Shown in pieces: positions 24,189 to 38,884 of a stretch of 64,000 nt of DNA. Positions within the stretch are counted from its first letter, which is position 1, and every line of letters begins with the position of its first letter. Position numbers and translations under genes: made by a program. The stretch lies in assembly GCA_029204225.1 (NCBI GenBank), contig CM055100.1:16386164-16450163 (forward strand), written 5' to 3'. This DNA comes from Diphasiastrum complanatum. Taxonomy: Eukaryota > Streptophyta > Lycopodiopsida > Lycopodiales > Lycopodiaceae. A model generated the notes under the pieces. It did not search any database and was not told the origin of the DNA. It worked only from the letters and a program-made list of their open reading frames with translations.

Positions 24189-25854
24189 AATTGTCAAATC
24201 GTTCTATTGCAAATAGATTTGAGAAATTCTACATAAAAATGTTCAAATCTTAGAACATGCAACTTTGTAACAACTTGAATGTGTTCTTTCACAAAAATAT
24301 TGGTACCTAAAATGACTATCATAGATATGAGAAAACTTCTCACCTCATAGCGTTCATTTATGTTGTTTCTTGTCATGCTTTGCTTTATTTTGCACACTCA
24401 AAATAACATGTGTTCCTCCATTACTTACTTTTTATATTGTTTCTTGTCATGCTTTGCTTTGTTTTGCACACTCAAAATGACATGCATTCCTCCGTTACTT
24501 ACTTTTACATATGCTTGCCGTACAAAATTGCATTGCTAGTTTAAAACTAGATGGAAATTGTCGTAGCATCCACCTGAGTTGCAGGGGCACAAGAATGGCC
24601 CATAGGGTTTACATGCGAAGAGGTCCTAACCTAAGAATACAAAGTCAAAACTTTTTAGTATGTCCTATGTACTAGGTATGAGGAAGATGACTATGTACTC
24701 TAGTGGTAGCAACCTGGGTTTCAAGAGCAAACAAAAGAATAAATACCTAACATATCAAAGTTGAAAACAGATGACTATGAATCAAGATAGAACTATTTTT
24801 GTGAAGCCCTGCAATGAGGGTCCTCCGAACTAACACAAACTGAGAATCAAGATAAAACTCTTTTGTGAAGCCCTGCAATGAGGCTCCTCCTAACCAACCA
24901 CAATATGCGAAACACAAATGCTACATAATTGAAAATTAATGTATCATGTGGGAGTTATGATTATGGACTTGGTTTAAACTTTTGCACTGAAATATGTATT
25001 AGCTCTTGAGTTCGTTTTTTTTTTAACTAAACTAATTCTAATCACCAATATTTGTGTAATTACTAGTATACATTATTTTTGAGCGCGCCATAGACATCAT
25101 TTGAATAAAATGTTGTAAGATGCAAAATAGAGCCGAGACCATCTTGACTAAATGAGTTTGGGTGCCTCTTACACGAAAGTGCAGGCTTAAAAAACCTAAG
25201 CGGTAGATAATGAATGGGTAATCACAGCTCTTTCTATGGCCCCGCCAATGGCTTCCCGACGGAGTTATTATTATATTTTCACCTGCATATTGATGGCTTA
25301 ATGAGCTTTGCTCCAAAAATACAAAGGAAATGACTTGGCATTGCCTTAGTGTAAATGCTCTACATATATAGAGTCTAATTCAGTCGCTTAATAATAGCAA
25401 AGAAAACGTGCTTTCTGTGTGAGATCATAGATGGAATTCCACAAAGCTCCATTGCATGTTCACATTGATTTTTAACTGATTTTTTGCATTATCATCTCGC
25501 GGGATCTGAGAGAATCTAACCTGGGAGTACAAGCGCAACTCGGGCATGATACACCGACTCCCTACATGCGAGAAGATGATCTAGAAATTAATGTTACATA
25601 TATCTATATCGTATCAATGATTAAAAAGTGAAGGTTCCCTTTTAACTTTTTTCCAACTCAACGAAAATTATTTCCGTTGTGGACAATCATCTGCTCAGCA
25701 AATTGACGGGTCCTTATAAATCAAAAATCTCCATCGTTTAATCTCTTAATTCGAAAAACAATCATTCCAGACATCTGCAACTATAGTGTTATGGCAAAGA
25801 TAAAAAATAGAATAGCCACAATAGTGACTCTCAATCTTTCCTGAAAAAGATTTC
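24189..25854. other. No gene; two small tandem duplications
   Basis: A 74-bp unit is duplicated at 24363-24436 and 24437-24510 (TTGTTTCTTGTCATGCTTTG). A 65-bp unit is duplicated at about 24781-24845 and 24846-24910 (GTGAAGCCCTGCAATGAG). The rest has no recognisable coding or repeat signal up to the tubulin 3' end. Confidence 0.6.
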
Positions 25855-27807
<1,953 letters not shown>

Positions 27808-27884
27808 TTTTTGTTCTGAGAACCCGAGTACCGGCTGCAACCAGGACAGTTTTTGTTCTGAGAACCCGAGTACCGGCTGCAACC
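27808..27884. repeat. 35-bp direct repeat, 42-bp period, upstream of alpha-tubulin
   Basis: TTTTTGTTCTGAGAACCCGA... occupies 27808-27842 and 27850-27884 with no difference, separated by 7 bp. It lies about 290-370 bp upstream of the tubulin ATG. It contains the near-palindrome TTCTGAGAA. Confidence 0.9.
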
Positions 27885-28012
27885 TGTCGCACGAGCAAAT
27901 TTTGAAACACGTGAATGATTCATTACATGTATTAATATTTTATCTTCCTTTAGGCCTCTTTCCAAGTGTAATGGGACTTTTAACCTGACATTATAAGGCA
28001 AACCAAGTACTC

Positions 28013-28300
28013 AATATTGCTCATAAAACCTCTTTTGAGTTATCTTCAAAAAAAAAAACCTATGTACTTACATGTTCTTAGTTTTTTTAAGACTATTCCT
28101 CTCCAAAGGATTTATATGCTTGTATAAAATCGTCCAATATTTCATGATAAAATCGTCAAATATTGAATATTGCTCATGGAACCTCTTTTGAGTTATCTTC
28201 AAAAAAACTTTTGTACTTACATCTTCTTAGTCTTTTTAAGACTATTACTCTGGGAAGGATTTATGTGCCTGGATAAAATCATCAAATACTTCATGATATC
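28013..28300. repeat. Tandem duplication with 153-bp period
   Basis: AATATTGCTCAT(A/G)(A/G)AACCTC begins at 28013 and 28166. Similarity continues through GACTATT and AAGGATTTAT to about 28300, with moderate divergence. Non-coding. Confidence 0.8.
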
Positions 28301-29070
28301 AATTTTTGAAAAAGAATGATGGTTGGTTGCATTCCTATACTTTGTCGGTTTTCCTGAGCACTAGTACTCAGTACTTTCTTACCTAATTGCGCCTCGGGTC
28401 GTGATGGTTTGGGAAGCGGGTGTGTGTCCCCCTTTGAGGCCCTTCCAAGTTTAGGTGATATTGATTCAACCGAGGCAAACAATACTCCCTTGTGGCCTAC
28501 TTCAAAAATTATGAGGGCTTGGGGATGAAGCCCCTCCAACACACTCATTGTTGAAGGACTTCTATTCAAGGAAGGGACCCTTCCCCGAAATGAAAACAAT
28601 TTCTACTTCCTCTTTTGTGGCATATGATTTTTTCTATCATGCGCCTTTATAGCACCCGGGGGGGACCCTCGTCGAGTAAGGACTTTCACTTACGAAAGGG
28701 ACCCTTCTCTAACATGAAAACATTTTTTACTTGATATAATGAAGTCAGTTTCTTAGTTTTCATGAAGGATCTATTGCCACATCACCTGCCATAATTGGTG
28801 GACTTTTCTAAATCAATATTTTGCATAGCCTTCTGTTTGGAAGGTGCCTCCAATTATAGCAACCTTCCATGTTGCTCTAGATCTAGTAGGTGCCCTAAAA
28901 AATGTTATTTACAAGTTTTACAATCTTTAGATGCACAACACATATGAATAAACCAGCTATACTAAAAAAAATAACATAAGCACTTTTGACAATTTTATGT
29001 GCTGGTTGTAGTAAAATATATGGAAACACTTTTACAATTATATACTAATATTTATTCTAAAAATCAAATT

Positions 29071-29074
<4 letters not shown>
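28301..29074. other. No gene recognised
   Basis: Mixed AT-rich sequence with a GC-richer patch at 28380-28680. The minus ORF 28291-28599 matches no family I know. Confidence 0.45.

Positions 29075-29159
<85 letters not shown>
29075..29159. repeat. (CT)n microsatellite
   Basis: Pure CT run of about 85 bp on the plus strand. Confidence 0.97.
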
Positions 29160-29162
<3 letters not shown>

Positions 29163-29323
29163 TCACATTATTGCTATTTTTGTCCCAAAACTAAAAAACC
29201 CTAAAAATTTGAAAAATGTGCACTCTCTCGTGCTCCTCTCTTGCCATCGTCCGATTTTATACCTTCTCTCTCTAACTAGAAACTTCTTTGTTCTCTCACT
29301 TCAACTGCTTTTCAACTGCCCTT

Positions 29324-29327
<4 letters not shown>

Positions 29328-29401
<74 letters not shown>
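29328..29401. repeat. (CT)n microsatellite
   Basis: Second pure CT run, about 170 bp after the first. The 172-codon ORF spanning both is an artefact. Confidence 0.97.
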
Positions 29402-29403
<2 letters not shown>

Positions 29404-29947
29404 TGCTTGTCTACCTATGTCACTCCCTACTTTTTGCATTTGGTCAGTGATTATAACACCCTCACTGCTCTTTCTTTTACTGTGCTAAGCTTAGCAGCAT
29501 CTGTTGTCAAACTTTAAGAGGCAAAGCATTTCAATAGAAAATATTTACAATGCACAAGAATTGTAAGATTTGCAAAACCTCGTAGAATCTAGCAGGCAGG
29601 CCTGTGGTTCAAGGTTGTCTAAAACACCTCTTGACTCATCAATTAATCGATTGGTTCTATTGTGATAGATGATTCTAAACACGGTGCTCTCCCTTCACTA
29701 AGTCGTCCACAACGTTATCAAATGCAATAGTCCAACAATGTCTCTTGACACTTCGAGTTGTCTTAAACTTTCGCACCTCATTTCAACAGAATTTACTTAT
29801 CTTAGAAAAATGTCAACTAACCGTATTGTTCTTGATCTTAACTGCGACAATATATTAGACCGTACAGTTTGTCAAAGTTGTATTTTAGCCAAACATGCTA
29901 GAACTCCTTTCAAGTTGATTTGCAATACACATCCAAAGGTGTGTTAG

Positions 29948-30585
29948 ATATTGTGCGCAGTGACATATGTGGACCCATGCACACTCTCGATAGGGGGAGC
30001 AAAATACTTTCTGACCTTCATCAACGATTTTTCAAGGAGGATAGTAGTTGATTTTCTAAAAAAGAAATCAGAAGTCTTCAAGTATTTTCAACAATTCAAG
30101 CAAAAAGTTGAGAATCGGACTTCCGGGAATATCAAGGAAATTTGGGTAATCAATCCATTTCGACTGAATTGAAGGACTACTACAAAGCCCATGGCAATCT
30201 TAGACAGTATACCGCTAGCTATTTTCCACAATCGAATGGAGTGGCTGACTGTAAAAATCGTGCATAGTGATATATGTGGACCCATGCACACTCTCTCGAT
30301 AGGGGGACCAAATTACTTTCTGACCTTCATCAACAATTTTTCAAGGAGGATAGTAGTTGATTTTCTAGAAAAAAAAAAATCAGACGTCTTCAAGTATTTT
30401 CAACAATTCAAGCATAAAGTTGAGAATTGGACTTTCGGGAATATCAAGGAAATTTAGATTGACGGTGGTAGTGAAACCACTTCGACTAAATTCAAGGACT
30501 ACTACAAAGCCCACGGCAATCTTAGACAGTATACCGCTAGATATTTTCCACAATCGAATGGAGTAGCTGACTGTAAAATCGTACA
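29948..30585 (+). repeat. ~315-bp tandem duplication of the copia integrase core
   Basis: The block from GACATATGTGGACCCATGCA to the SNGVADC codons (29948-30262) is repeated at 30265-30585. Copy 2 keeps a catalytic Asp codon (IDGGS) that copy 1 has lost (WVINPF). In both copies the third catalytic Glu reads Asp (NGVADC). Confidence 0.88.
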
Positions 30586-31249
30586 CTTGTCGAATGTGCG
30601 AAGAGCATGATGTTACATGCACGTTTGTCAAAGACTTTCTGGGCAAAAGTCATCTCGATAGTTGCATATCTTCATAATCGACTTACAACCAAAGTCTTAG
30701 TGACAAAACACTCAAAGAGATGTGGACAAGTTCAAAATCTTCGGTAAGACATCTTTGAACATTCGGTTTGTATCACTTTTGCATAGATTCCAGCAAAAGC
30801 TCGAAAGAAGCTAAATTCTACTAGTTCTAAGTATATCTTTGTTGGATACTCTTCAAATCATAAGGCTTATAGAATTTACAATCTAGTGACTAAGAAGATT
30901 ACAGTAAGTAGAGATGTTATCTTTCTCGAAGATCAGTTTGTCGATCTCCAGGTAAAGGAGATTGTTACAAATGTAAAATCCATACCTGATATCGCATCAA
31001 GTTGGAATCCCAACTCTACTTTAATCAATGATTCAGAAGCAGACGACTCGGCATAGCCACAGTAGCAGAAAATGGATATGCCAATTCCTCGAAGATCAAA
31101 TCAACACAAAGTTCCTTCAAATAAATTTATCCACAATGGCATTGCCACTTGTTATTTTGTCAAAAAACCAGTCGATTATTTTTAGGCAATTTCTAATATA
31201 GATGTAGATCAGTGTAGATTAGCAATGGACAAAGTGTTATGTACTTATA

Positions 31250-31620
31250 TTCTTGCCTCGGTGTGAAAACGTCAGACTTGTAAATTTGTAAATATTAATG
31301 GCTCACACCGGCCTGTGGTGTTTTGTAAAAATGTAAATAGCAGGTTTCTAGTAACTTGTTGTCCTGCTTATATTTGGTATAGGGTACTGGGTCTTAATTT
31401 AGAGGCTGCTGGACTGACCTCCTAAAAAGTAGGAGAGTTGACTGTCAACGGGACACGTGTCATATGCTCATTGGGACACATGGTCCATTGCATGAGTGAC
31501 ACGGGTCAGACGGTCCTCCTACTCACTTGCCAATGTGTCAGGGTACTGCCAAGTGGCAAGTGTCGATTGTGCATGGGGTTCGCCATGTGTTGATGTTAGA
31601 AAAGGGTCAGGGTTAAGTAC
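31250..31620. other. Unidentified insert replacing copia RT
   Basis: Moderately GC-rich sequence with repeats of GGGACACGTG and GTGACACG. It sits between the copia linker and RNase H and matches no known domain. Confidence 0.4.
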
Positions 31621-32297
31621 ATCGCAGCCTCACAAGCTACAAAGGAAGCAATTTGGTTGAGAAACTTTACTTTTAGATATCAGTCTAAATCAATATGCTC
31701 CGACATTATATTTTGTGATAATCAAAGTGCTATTGCCTTGTCAGCCAACCCTAGATTTCATTCTAGGAGTAAGCACATTGAACTCAAGTATCATTATGCC
31801 ATAAGCAAAGTTCTCGACAAAGAGGTCAGATTGTAGCATTGTCGAACGGAAGATATGACAGCAGATATTTTTACCAAAGCATTAAGCTTGGATACACAGA
31901 AAGTTTTGTGCAGAACTAAGTTTAAAGTTCAAGGCATTCATGGATTCAGATTAAGGGGGAGCATTGGATTATTCTCCTACTAATCGACCAATCGACATTT
32001 TAATCTTCGTCCAACTTTTATCCAGACCTACAATTTATCTTCATGTTTTTACATAGTCTGCATAACTACTCAGAAACAGCTCACAGTGTCGGCATTTTCG
32101 GGTATTTTGTCTTTTGGGATTTTCTCTCACTTTGGCTTTCTCGCAAAATGTCAGATGCCTCAAATGTTAAGGAAATGACGTTGGTGAAGACCTTCGCATT
32201 TTTCGCATGATAGTTTACGTTCATTTCTACGGAGTGACATTTCACCTTCAAATCTACAAACAGACTGTTTGCGACCAAAGCCACCGACTTACATTGA

Positions 32298-33340
32298 ATG
32301 TCTCTAATGAGAGAAATAGGATCTTGTACCACTGCTAAAGAAGCTTGGGATGCACTTAAGTCTATTTATGAAGCTAAGACCACTTCAAGAATACTCACTC
32401 TTAGAAATCATATTTTTCAAAGTTTTCAAAGAAGTGAGGAGAGTGCATCAAATTATGTTCTAAGAGTAAAAGATCTTCATAGGGAGCTTGCTTGTGTTGG
32501 TGTCACAATCAATCAAGATGAGCTAGTACAAGTCATTCTTAATGGCTTAAAAGGAGACTATGATAATCTTGTTCAATCCATTGCCATAAAGGAGGAGTTG
32601 CCCAATTGGGAGACTCTTCAAGGAATTCTCATCTTTGAAGAAGCAAGGAAAAGTTACAAACTTTCAAGGATGAACAAACTCGAGCATATTGGAAGTGACA
32701 AAGCTCTCTTTGTCAAGGACAAGCATAAAGGGAGGAGCAAGAACCAGTATTCTCAAGCCTTCATCAAAGACAAAGCAAAGGACAAGAGCAAAGATGGAGA
32801 AGAAAATGACTCAACTCATCTTTCTACTTCCAAAACCAAGAAGAAGAAAGTCAAGTGTTTTTTTTGTGGCAAGAAGGGACACTATGCCTCTAATTGCTTC
32901 AAAAAGAAAAATCAACTCAAACAAGCAAATCTCTCTAATGAGAAATAAGAAGACTTTATTGCAAGTGAAGGAGAAGGATCCCTCATGGTGTCAAGCTTTT
33001 CTTCAACACCCTTCAAGAAGGATGGAGCATGGTACATCGATAGTGATCCTTCATCACATATGTGTTGTTCTAAGGAGTCATTTGACTCTATTGTACCTTA
33101 TAAAGGACTTAAAAGATCTATTTATACATCAAATGATCATGAATGCCACTGTAAATTATTTATATATGTTGGATACCATCTGGTATCCATAGCGTGTGTG
33201 AAAAATAATAGCTTCAAGAGCTTATCAAAGATAGACAAAGTAGATGCTCTCACACATCGATTCTTTGTATTGTCAGTAAGAGGTCTATTCCTTTCACAGA
33301 TTGGATTAGTTTGTGAAGCACGCGATTTCGTCCGCTAATG
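32298..33340 (+). mobile_element. Copia gag and protease fragment
   Basis: A 216-codon frame has AKEAWDALKSIYEAK, YVLRVKDLHRELACVG and the zinc knuckle CFFCGKKGHYASNC (CX2CX4HX4C intact). It ends at TAA 32946-32948. The same frame goes on with ASEGEGSLMVSS and the protease site WYIDSDPSSHM, where the usual DSGA is DSDP. This would abolish activity. The fragment ends near 33.2-33.35 kb, where a minus-strand copia element begins. No LTR was found. Confidence 0.85.
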
Positions 33341-33357
33341 TCTTGTGCTTGCCAGCA

Positions 33358-36235
33358 TTATTGACCTGTATATTTTGCTATACTTAATCTGATTACAACT
33401 CTGTTTGTTCTGCGTTCAGATTTGTTCGTTTCTTTTTCTAGTTTTGAGTTCGCTTCTTTTTGTATTCGTTTTTTTTTAGCTATTTTTTGTTTCTCACACT
33501 CACACACCCTCTTTCTCCAACACTCAACAATGGATATGTTATTTTGCTCTGCAACTTTGTTTCGTTGTGGTGAATAAGGTGCTATAGTCTGCCTCTTGAT
33601 CCCTTGTTCTTTGCAAAAATCCATAAATTCTATCAAAAAGTACTCACCACCTCCGTCAGATCTCAAAGTATTGATGTAGCATCCTATTTGCTTTTCAATT
33701 AATGCCTTGAATTCTCTAAACTTAGCAAAAGCACCCGATTTCTTGCTTATGAAATAAATCCAAATGCATCTGCTATAATCATCAATGAAGGTAATAAAGT
33801 AATGGCAGTCACTAAGAGATCTAGCCTGCATTGGTCCACATAGATCACTATGGATAAGATCTAGGATGCCATTAGCTCTCCTTGCTCCACTTTTGGGAAA
33901 CCTCTCTCTTCGCTGAGTTGACTCCTTTTAGTTTTTGTAGCACTCACACTCCCAATGATCAGGTTTGTTGCAATATCGACAATTTTTAAGTTTTCTTTGC
34001 CTTGGATTGCCGCATCCTTGACCTCGACCTTGATGCCAATTGACTCAATTTGGGCCATCATTGGATTGTTCATGAAATTGTTGGAATGGTCCACGATTTG
34101 AGTGTCCACCTCTTAATTGGTGTCTTTCACAACCAAATCTGCCACCCCGTCCTCTGACTGCAAGAGCTTGATCAAATCCCCTCTTGTGATGACTCAAGTT
34201 CTCTTGACGTTGTTCTTCCTGCAAAAGCAATCCACCTAACTCTTCATAGGTTGGAAGATTCTCCCGTGTGGCTATGCTTGTCACAAACATCTGATGTGAC
34301 TCACTCAAATTGTTCAATGTCAATTGCATGATCTCACAATCTTGAACGCGCTCTCCAATGGCGACTAATTGATTATGGATCTCTTTTATCTTCAATAGGT
34401 GATCGTTGCACCATCATCCATTTGTAATGTGTGCAACTTCATCTTCAGAAATAATACTTGTGTTTGTGGTCTCAAACAATGCTTTCAACGTATCCCACGC
34501 TTCTTTCAGTCCTTCCGAATCCGAAATGTAGGGAATAATTGCATCTCTGACTGACAAGTTGATGACATTCTGTGCTTTCCATTTTCTCCCGTCAAAGGCC
34601 TGCTGATCTTCTTCAATTACTGGCCTTGTCTCTTCACCTATCACGATCTCCCATAGTTCCTTTTCCATCAGAATGTTCTTCGGTTTGATTTTCCAAACTG
34701 CAGTTGCAGGCTCCTTCCAATTTGCTTGACTCATTGAGGATGCTCTTGCTTAGAGTTGCCATAGCTAAATTAGATGAGTCCGGATCACACAAATGACTGT
34801 AAAAATAAAAAATTCACTTCAAAATTGACAAATGACATCTTTGACCACTTTCCAATCTGAGCTATATAGCAAATTGAAGATTTTGGCCTTAAAATGGTTC
34901 GCAACTGCCCTTAAGCCTGAAAAATGGCAATTATTACCAAACTACCATTTTAGAAAATTTTCTCTGTCGTGCACAGATTTCCGATTTCAGAGATCGAGTG
35001 CTAGCTTGTCCTATCAACTACTTTGCATTGATCACATTCGAATTCTACTTTATGTCCTAGATCTGTGATTCTACTTACAGAGAGCAGATTTGTAGATAAA
35101 TTGGGTATATATAGGACTTTAAAAAGTAGCTTAGATTGATCATCAACATTTTTGCAAAAAACCACCAGTGGACAAGCCTTAAACATAAGTGGCCCAGTAC
35201 CAATGTTAAAGGTCCTTTTAGAATTTCATTTGAAGCTAAAGAAAAGTGAAAGAAAGCTTCAACAAATTCCTGGCCGTCAGATCTATGCAAGATCTACGAT
35301 TCATATCAACTCGCCCTTTTCCTGTGACACGTGGCATGCATCGAATCATGCGCTCTCACTCTTTTGCGTTTGCAAGGGAACCCACCCCTGGAGACGCTAG
35401 CTACTTTAATGTAGTTCGCTGCGCGACTACTAAATCCCCACCCCCTCGCTCGTTTCGGGCTACAGTCGCCCTTAAATCTCGCGTTTTGGTGCAGTTTCCC
35501 AACATTTTGGGGAAGCTATTTGGCATTTTGGGCACCTATAAGATGTTTACGACCCTTTAGATGGCATTTCAGAGCTTTTGTTGGCATTTTAGGCCTTCTG
35601 GTGAGCAGTACAGAGACAGAGAAAGAGCAAAAAGCCTGTTTCTAAGCAAAGCTAAATCTTCACAAAAAAATGTGATTTTGAGTGCAAATCCACACAAAAT
35701 TGACTTGTACTTGGTTCTAACAACTTCCAAAAGTCATCATTATAGAGAATAAGACTTAAAGCTCTGATTTTCTGTTACAAGGCTACTTCAAGCAAAAATG
35801 CACAAGAAATACAAAGAATTGCTCAAATCTCCACCAAATGAACTAGGAACAGTTCCAAACTGCTAGTAGCAATATTGCTAAACTACTGAAATCATGTTCC
35901 CCACAAGTTAATTGAGCAAGTTTCTGATTGGAACTTCTTGAAAACTTGCACTTTTCGACAAAAACTAGGAAGTATTGTAGAAATCTCTCCACTCAAAAGA
36001 ATTTCAATCTGTCTGATGCTACCTTGCCTTTCTGATGCCTCTGGGGCTGTGTCTCCGTTCCCCATTGATGATTATGAGCTCCAAAACCTACAATATACTC
36101 CAAAGAAGGATTTCTTCCAAGTTTTTGCCTCTCCAAGCTTTCACCTCCTGTGAAGGATTTTCTCACTTCATTGCGAAGCCTGTGACAAGCTGTATCCATT
36201 GATCAGGCACGCAGGACTATCAGGCTCTGATACCA
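33358..36235 (-). mobile_element. Copia 5' half: leader with PBS, gag and integrase fragments
   Basis: On the minus strand: PBS TGGTATCAGAGC at 36224-36235; a leader of about 1.5 kb; gag N-terminus 34734-34414 (WKEPATAVWKIKPKNILMEK); gag continuation 34395-34045 (VAIGERVQDCEIMQLTLNNL, LPTYEELGGLLLQEEQRQE); a degraded zinc-knuckle region 34109-33861; then integrase 33831-33540 (SDCHYFITFIDDYSRCIWIY, LRSDGGGEYF, RNKVAEQNN). Protease and pre-integrase are deleted between gag and integrase, and all after integrase is missing. A short LTR remnant starts TGTCAATGATC at 36236. Confidence 0.85.
35001..35290 (-). mobile_element. Displaced copia protease/pre-integrase fragment
   Basis: The minus strand reads FKVLYIPNLSTNLLSVSRIT and DLGHKVEFE, the strand after the copia protease. 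It lies upstream of gag, inside the leader of the element above, so it is out of order and comes from another copy or a rearrangement. Confidence 0.7.
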
Positions 36236-36274
36236 TGTCAATGATCTGATAAGCACTCTCAATCAATCACCATT

Positions 36275-38019
36275 CAGCAATTCAAGTAGGAAGTTGAAAA
36301 TCAATCTTCTAGGAAGATAAAGGCAATTCGGACTGATGGTGGCGAAGAATTTAGTCTGATTGAATTCAAAGACTACTGCAAAGCCAATGGCATTCTTAGG
36401 CAATATACCACCAACTATTTTCCATAGTCGAATGGAGTGGTTGAAACATAAAAATCATACACCTATCGAATGTGTGAAAAGCATGGATTTGCCAAAGACT
36501 TTCTAGGTAGAAGTCGGCTCAACAGCTGCATATCTTCAGAATCGACTTACAACCAAAAGCTTAGTCAACAAAACACTCAAAGAGGTGAGGACATATTCAA
36601 AACCTTTGGTAAGGCATCTTTGAACTTTCGGTTGTATCGCTTTCACACATATTCTAGCAGAATTTTGAAAGAAGCTAGATTCTACTAGTTCTAAGTCTAT
36701 CCTTGTTGGATACTTTTTGAATTATAAGGGTTATAGGATTTACAATCAAGTGCCTAACAAGATTACAATAAGTAGAGATGTTATCTTTCTCGAAGATCAG
36801 TTTGTAGATCTCAAGGGAAAGGAGAAAGTTACAGATGTCGAGTCGATATCCGATATTGCAACAAGTTTGAATCTCAACTCTACTTTAATCAATGATTCAA
36901 AAGCAGAACATAGAATTCCTCCAGACAAATTTATCAAAAATGCTTTGGTATATAGATTTTCAATGATCAGCCAAGTCTCCAATGGATCCAAGCTCAAAAT
37001 ATTCGAAGGATCAATGTCCTCAGTCTTTCAAATAAGTCGAGCAGATGAAATAATATCGTATAATTCAATTATGGGCTCTCTCATATATGCCATGATTTGT
37101 ACTAGCCTGACATTGCTTCTTTTGTTAGTCACTCAGCCAATATATGTCGAAATTGAGGTTTCATTCATTGGAAAGCTCTACTTAGAGTTCTACGATGTTT
37201 ATAGTCGACTTCGAATTATTGTATTTGTTATGGTAGAAATTCGAATGATGATTCAAATACCAAAGTGATTCTTCTTCAAGGTTTTAGAGATGCAGATTGG
37301 GCTGGAGATGTTGATTTTATAAAGACATTAGCATTCGACAATCATTCTAGCAATATGCTCAACTTAATACCTCGTTTTTTATGACCTCACATTAAGGGTG
37401 TGTTAGATTTCATTTTCGAAATCACTTGTAATATGCAACCATTTTACGTATAGTCTGCAGTTCATTATTGAGACAATGTCAAAGGTATCAAGACCGCGTT
37501 TTCAAAAATACACGCATTATTGGAACAATTTAAAATTCGAGGGATTATCAAATAAGATTCGAATTTACCAAAAGTAGATAGATCGTCTTCTTCTTCTCCT
37601 CTTCGTTCCGCCATAGGCGTAGATTGATTAGTAATAAGCTATCACGATTACAGTTGTGTAAGGGCGGAATTTATAGTAGAATAAGTTGCGCTATTATCAT
37701 AGTGAAATCAGAGTAGATAGCGGAAGAATCAAGCAGCTGCAATTGAACATCTTCAATATACACTACTTTTGCTACTTATATCTTGTTCTACTGTTTTTGT
37801 TATTCCCGCTTATTATGATCTAAGTTTTTGATTTCAAATACTGGCATAACGATCCAATCATCATTCATTTTATGCTCTTGTGAATGATATTATAGCTGCA
37901 CTTGTGATAGTAGTGAATCGATTTTGTTATCAGCTTAACTATCACTATTACTATCGACTATCCAGTCGACAATCACGGTCAAATAGTTATTCAAACACTG
38001 CACAACTGATTTTCCAACA
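36275..38019 (+). mobile_element. Degenerate copia remnant with 3' LTR
   Basis: Starts inside integrase (IKAIRTDGGEEFSLIEFKDY, 36314-36380; NYFP-stop-SNGVVET). It continues with the linker (GYRIYNQVPNKI, SRDVIFLEDQFVDL, 36717-36830), then a fragment of RT/RNase H linker (NSIMGSLIYAMICT near 37060-37100). RNase H is very short. ATTAAGGGTG at 37391-37400 is the polypurine tract, and a probable LTR TGTTAGATTT...TTCCAACA runs from 37401 to 38019. Same family as the copy at 29.7 kb. Confidence 0.78.
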
Positions 38020-38660
38020 CCTTGGACATACTTCAATACTCTCAATAGAGCTTGCTTTAGCCCCTCGAGAGTTCAATAAAATTACAAATCTTTGCTTCTT
38101 GTCCTCTAAAAACACAATCTTCTATTTGATAAATGTGGATGTCTTCATGAATGATATCATTCAAGAAAGCCATTACCAAATACATTTGATGAATCTCGAG
38201 ATCTTTTGCCACTATTAATACCAATAAAGATTAAATAGATTAAATATAATCACATAAGCATAAGTCTCTATATTGTCGATTCCTTGAATTTGTGTGTAGC
38301 CTTTGGAAATTTCACATGCCCATAAAGAGTTTCTTTTGCCAATGGAACTTATAATCATCTCATTAAAACTACATCATGCTCTAAATTTTTATGACATCAC
38401 AACTTATGCTCATTCTAGGCAAGAGTAAATTCCTTTTGGATCAACAATATATTTTTAGTGACATTCCATGTAAAGATTTGGATAATTTTCAATGGTAAGT
38501 CTTACACTTTGAAGCTCATTGGAACTGCTAATGACTCTTGCCACCCATAATTGTAAATCCTCGTATGACTCTTTGCCAGTTGCCACCCATAAAAAGTTTT
38601 GCCAGTCCAAATACCATTCCTCGCAATTACCTCAAAATTTTGTTTATCCACCAAAATCTT
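38020..38660 (-). mobile_element. Copia reverse transcriptase fragment
   Basis: The minus strand from about 38220 to 38060 reads LEIHQMYLVMAFLNDIIHED, recognisable as the RT stretch MDVKTAFLNGDLEEE. Just upstream (38300-38230) YTQIQGIDNIETYA matches the GYTQKEGIDYFDTYAP region. Many substitutions. It ends only about 200 bp before the PEX6 start codon. Confidence 0.65.
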
Positions 38661-38884
38661 CCTTCCATACACATCTCTGATCTTATGTTTTGCCTTTGAT
38701 CTTGTATTTTGTGTATTGATGAGTTTAGAATGTGCCGTGGTCGGTCGGCTTTATCAAGAATCGCTTGCAAATCACTAGAATGTGAGGCTTTTCTTTTGGG
38801 TAATTTGTGAATGGATCGGCAGGTATTCCTATTCCAGTATCATCAATAGGATCGAAGCTGATCAGAAGAAATAGGGTGCTTGCA

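Larger units (their letters stand above)
29738..31975 (+). mobile_element. Degenerate Ty1/copia element with duplicated integrase core
   Basis: In order: GAG-pre-integrase end (CQSCILAKHARTPF); integrase (SDICGPMHTLSIGGAKYFLTF) present twice in tandem; integrase tail and linker (YSSNHKAYRIYNLVTKKI, SRDVIFLEDQFVDL, 30840-30960); then a stretch without RT (31.08-31.6 kb); then RNase H end ([36 protein letters not shown], 31640-31900). A polypurine tract TTAAGGGGGAG near 31955 begins the 3' LTR. Numerous stops; RT is deleted. Same family as the minus-strand remnant at 4.4-6.1 kb. Confidence 0.88.

Noticed and set aside
38807-38884. Upstream extension of PEX6 exon 1
   Set aside because: It begins with GTG, not ATG, and the extra residues have no counterpart in plant PEX6. 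ATG 38885 matches the known N-terminus.
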